A stretch of DNA of 64,000 nucleotides from Thermoguttaceae bacterium (GTDB lineage Bacteria > Planctomycetota > Planctomycetia > Pirellulales > Thermoguttaceae), in the NCBI GenBank assembly GCA_029975295.1, contig JARKPK010000003.1, positions 1-64,000 on the forward strand, given 5' to 3'. Within the stretch, counting starts at the first letter, position 1, and each line of letters begins with the position of its first letter. Under the pieces are notes generated by a model. That model did not search any database. It was not told where the DNA came from and was given only the letters and a program-made list of their open reading frames with translations. Positions 61,609-64,000 of the stretch are shown here, one piece after another. The position numbers and the translations under genes were made by a program.

Positions 61609-62361
61609 ATGAACACGATTCTTGCTCTGAGAGACATTGTTCTGACTCTTGGGGGCAAACGCATCCTCGACGGTTTGACGATCGACTTCTGGCAGGGGCA
61701 CATTCACGCCCTGATCGGGCCGAACGGGGCGGGCAAATCGACAACGGCCAACCTGATCATGGGGTTGGCCGGTTACCGCAACTTTCAGGGAGACCTGATC
61801 TATCAGGGCGAATCGATTGCCGATTGGAGCATCGATCGCCGCGCCCGGGCGGGGATCACGCTCGCGTGGCAGGAGCCGGCCCGATTCGAAGGGTTGTCGG
61901 TCCGCCGTTTCATCCAAGCCGGGGCGAAAGACCGCGGCGAAGCCCGAACTCGCGAGGTGCTCGAAGACGTGGGGCTCGATCCCGACCGCTACCTAGACCG
62001 CGCGGTGGACCGCACCCTGTCGGGCGGGGAACGCAAGCGGATCGAGCTGGCGGGCATCTTGGCGATGGAGCCGAAACTGGTGCTGATGGACGAGCCGGAC
62101 AGCGGCATCGACGTCGAGGCGCTCGAGTGCATCTTCGGCGCGTTGCGGTTCTTCAAACAGCAGGGCGCTACGGTGATCATGATCACGCACAGCTTGGCCG
62201 TGCTGCGCCGCGCCGAGCACGCCTTCTTGATTTGCAGCGGCAAGGTGGTCAACAAAGGCTCGGTGGAGAAAATCTCCCAGTATTTTGAACAGAAGTGCCA
62301 TTCGTGCGACGACCGTACGCCGACGCTGGCCGAGTTGGAGGACATCCGTGTCGGACCGTAG
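61609..62361 (+). CDS. sufC: Fe-S cluster assembly ATPase SufC
   Basis: 250 residues from the ATG at 61609. The ABC ATPase has GPNGAGKST, Q-loop TLAWQEPARFEGLSV, signature LSGGERKRIELAGIL, Walker B LVLMDEPDSGID (the DSGxD after Walker B is the SufC mark) and switch His in IMITHSL. The C-terminal tail has a Cys pair (CHSC) not common in SufC. It powers Fe-S cluster assembly on SufB/SufD. Its stop overlaps the GTG start of the next gene by 14 bases, so the two are translationally coupled. No sufS, sufE or second SufB/D gene follows in the window. Confidence 0.93.
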   Translation: MNTILALRDIVLTLGGKRILDGLTIDFWQGHIHALIGPNGAGKSTTANLIMGLAGYRNFQGDLIYQGESIADWSIDRRARAGITLAWQEPARFEGLSVRRFIQAGAKDRGEARTREVLEDVGLDPDRYLDRAVDRTLSGGERKRIELAGILAMEPKLVLMDEPDSGIDVEALECIFGALRFFKQQGATVIMITHSLAVLRRAEHAFLICSGKVVNKGSVEKISQYFEQKCHSCDDRTPTLAELEDIRVGP

Positions 62362-63307
62362 TTTGCTCGAACAGCTTTATCAGTCGATCGGCGTGAATCC
62401 GCACGATCTATGGGGGCGGCTCGACGTGGCCCGCATCGAGATTCACGCCAACCGGGTGCTGGGCGTGCATTTGGTGCCCGGTTTGGAGGTCGAGGCGGAG
62501 TCGCGTGCCGAGGGCATCGCAGCGAAGATCGCGGTTCGGCCCGGTGCGCAATTGGCGCATCCGGTGCAGGTGTGCTTCGGCATGATTCCCGACGACGGCG
62601 TGCAACAGATCGAATTGCGCATCGAGATCGGCGCCGACGCCCGCGCCGGCGTGGTGGCTCATTGCACCTTTCCCAACGCGCGGAACATCCGCCACGAAAT
62701 GGACGCCACGTTGGAGATCGGCCCCGGGGCGGAGTACGCCTACTTCGAACGCCACGTGCATGGGGCGGAGGGCGGGGTGTTGGTCGTCCCAAAGTCGAAG
62801 GTGGTGGTGCGCCCGGGCGGACGCTATCAAACGGATTTCGAGCTCATCAAAGGCCGTGTCGGACGCATCGAAATCGATGTCGAGGCGACGGTTGAGGCGC
62901 ACGGCACGGCCGACGTCTCAGCACGCGTGTCGGGGCGGGGCGACGACGCGATTACGATTCGTGAGACGGCTCATCTCGTCGGCGAGCACGCGCGCAGCGC
63001 GCTGTGCACGAGCATCGCCGTGCGCGACCGCGCCTCGGCCGAGGTGTTCAACACTCTGACGGCTACCGCCCCGTTCGCCCGCGGGCATGTGGACTGCAAA
63101 GAGATCGTGCAGGGCGAGGCCGTCGCCCGGGCCGTGCCCATCGTCGATGTCCGGCATCCGAAAGCTCATGTCACTCACGAGGCGGCCATCGGGAGCGTCG
63201 ATGCGAAGCAACTGGAAACGCTGATGAGTCGGGGGTTGAATGAGGATGACGCCGTCGATCTGATCATCGAGGGCTTACTCGGCGGGAAACGGCAGCGGCT
63301 CGATTGA
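62348..63307 (+). CDS. SufB/SufD-type Fe-S assembly scaffold protein (SMS-like, single)
   Basis: 319 residues from a GTG at 62348 (GGAGG upstream), overlapping sufC by 14 bases. The right-handed beta-helix core has CTFPNARNIRHEMDA, YFERHVHGAEGGVLVVPK and RYQTDFEL, and the C-terminus HPKAHVTHEAAIGSVDAKQLETLMSRGLNEDDAVDLIIEG is the SufB/SufD signature used for SufC binding. At 319 residues it is shorter than SufB (about 470) and SufD (about 420), and only one B/D gene accompanies sufC. This matches the two-gene SmsC-SmsB minimal system known from anaerobes. It probably builds or stores Fe-S clusters for the neighbouring ferredoxin-like and flavodiiron proteins. Confidence 0.88.
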   Translation: MSDRSLLEQLYQSIGVNPHDLWGRLDVARIEIHANRVLGVHLVPGLEVEAESRAEGIAAKIAVRPGAQLAHPVQVCFGMIPDDGVQQIELRIEIGADARAGVVAHCTFPNARNIRHEMDATLEIGPGAEYAYFERHVHGAEGGVLVVPKSKVVVRPGGRYQTDFELIKGRVGRIEIDVEATVEAHGTADVSARVSGRGDDAITIRETAHLVGEHARSALCTSIAVRDRASAEVFNTLTATAPFARGHVDCKEIVQGEAVARAVPIVDVRHPKAHVTHEAAIGSVDAKQLETLMSRGLNEDDAVDLIIEGLLGGKRQRLD

Positions 63308-63709
63308 CGTTCCAGCCGGGCGGGCCCCCGAGCATCCCTGCCAGAGCGGCGTCTGTGCTGAAGCGAGGTTCCAAGCCTGAGGGCTCGCGCTCGCGGCGTT
63401 CGCGCGACGGCGGGCCGATCTCGCGGCGGTCGGACCGATGTTCGGCCTGAGGTTTGGCCCCGGGGTCGGATCGGCGGGCAGTGTGGGGGCCGATGCCCCC
63501 GGCGTGTTTGGCGAGCATTCGCGCCCGGCATCGCTTTCGGCGGCTCGAAGCGGGGGAACGCGGTTGTCGTTCGGCCGCCTGCCGTCGGTGCGACCAACGG
63601 CGGTGCGGCGCGGTTGCCCGGCAGCGGCGGGCTTCCGCGGACAGCGGCGCTGATGCGGAGTTGCGTTGATTTTGTGACGATCAAGAATCATCGGAGAACC
63701 GTGACGATC
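63308..63709. other. Gap between the SufB/D gene and the flavodiiron gene
   Basis: It contains only a small hairpin (GGGGGC-CGAT-GCCCCC, 63485-63500) without a T tract. No gene is seen. Confidence 0.4.
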
Positions 63710-64000
63710 ATGCCGACATTTGTCACCCCGAACATCGCGTGGGTTGGTTCTGTGGACTGGCACGTGCGCGATTTCCACAGCTACGACACGTTTCGCGGCG
63801 CAACGTACAATTCGTACCTAATCGTCGACGATCGCCCGGCGTTGATCGACGCCGTCAAGGCGCCGTTCGGCAGAGAGCTTCTCGACCGGGTGGCGGAACA
63901 CATCGACCCCCGCCGATTGGCTTACGTTGTTTGCAATCATGCCGAGCCGGATCACGCCGGCGCGCTGCCGGAGTTGATGGCGGCGGCTGAGCAAGCGACC
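63710..64000 (+). CDS. Flavodiiron protein (FprA type), N-terminal part, cut by the window edge
   Basis: 97 residues are visible from the ATG at 63710; a GTG at 63701 is the alternative. IAWVGSVDWHVRDFHSY, TFRGATYNSYLIVDD, ALIDAVKAPF and LAYVVCNHAEPDHAGALPELM form the metallo-beta-lactamase-like diiron domain; H77-x-E79-x-D81-H82 are diiron ligands. The flavodoxin half must lie beyond the right edge. Such proteins reduce oxygen to water or NO to N2O in anaerobes and microaerobes. It fits the redox theme of this end of the window and the hcp locus at 27 kb. Confidence 0.9.
   Translation, partial: MPTFVTPNIAWVGSVDWHVRDFHSYDTFRGATYNSYLIVDDRPALIDAVKAPFGRELLDRVAEHIDPRRLAYVVCNHAEPDHAGALPELMAAAEQAT

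Noticed and set aside
63671-63684. FNR-like sequence TTTGTGACGATCAA before the flavodiiron gene
   Set aside because: Only the right half-site is good (ATCAA). The left half TTTGT misses two of five positions and the box is too close to the start codon for activator geometry.
1-64000. tRNA, rRNA, CRISPR arrays and insertion sequences
   Set aside because: I looked for T-loop-like words, regular spaced repeats, and transposase motifs with terminal repeats, and found none. A covariance-model search would be needed to exclude small RNAs.

Overview
The window reads as chromosomal DNA of a planctomycete, most likely of the Pirellulales. The DNA is GC-rich with long shadow frames. Two giant secreted proteins begin with the planctomycetal FExLExR-type N-terminal motif and carry dockerin repeats. 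There is a PEP-CTERM protein, several secreted glycoside hydrolases, a truncated planctomycete-type ECF sigma gene, and oversized signal peptidases with zinc-ribbon insertions. I found no rRNA, tRNA, CRISPR array, insertion sequence or phage gene, so this is core and accessory chromosome rather than a mobile island.

Layout. 1-20 kb is mostly a secreted polysaccharide- and protein-degradation zone: a broken glycoside hydrolase, an apiosidase-like hydrolase with its divergent AraC regulator, a PEP-CTERM protein, a 2051-residue heparinase-type lyase, a 1642-residue metalloprotease, a decayed ECF sigma gene, a GNAT acetyltransferase and a GH95 fucosidase. 20-27 kb holds uvrA, an MBL-fold nuclease-like gene, a ThuA-like protein and a zinc-ribbon membrane protein. 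27-31 kb is a nitrosative-stress locus: hcp, a divergent Crp/Fnr regulator and apbE, with a perfect FNR-type box placed for hcp control. 31-43 kb carries two tandem unusual signal peptidases, an lptB-like ATPase, motAB, ilvH-ilvC, a ClpP-like protein, an LpxL-type acyltransferase, a small unknown protein and an NAD-type isocitrate dehydrogenase. 43-56 kb carries an MMPL/HpnN-type RND exporter, galactokinase, dihydrolipoamide dehydrogenase, two enzymes that have lost catalytic motifs (AnmK-like and class I amidotransferase-like) and a 946-residue glycoside hydrolase.

56.7 kb to the right edge is a same-strand redox, iron and metal cluster: a Fur/PerR regulator with a Fur-type box over its own promoter, ferritin, 2-Cys peroxiredoxin, a dicluster-type iron-sulfur protein, an SO_0444-type metal permease fused to an HMA domain, a two-gene SufC-SufB/D (SMS-like) Fe-S assembly pair, and the start of a flavodiiron protein. 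Together with hcp-crp-apbE it suggests an organism that protects Fe-S chemistry from oxygen, peroxide and NO in a microoxic habitat.

Gene starts were chosen by ribosome-binding sites, signal peptides and family length. All function calls are by reading the sequence. No database search was run.
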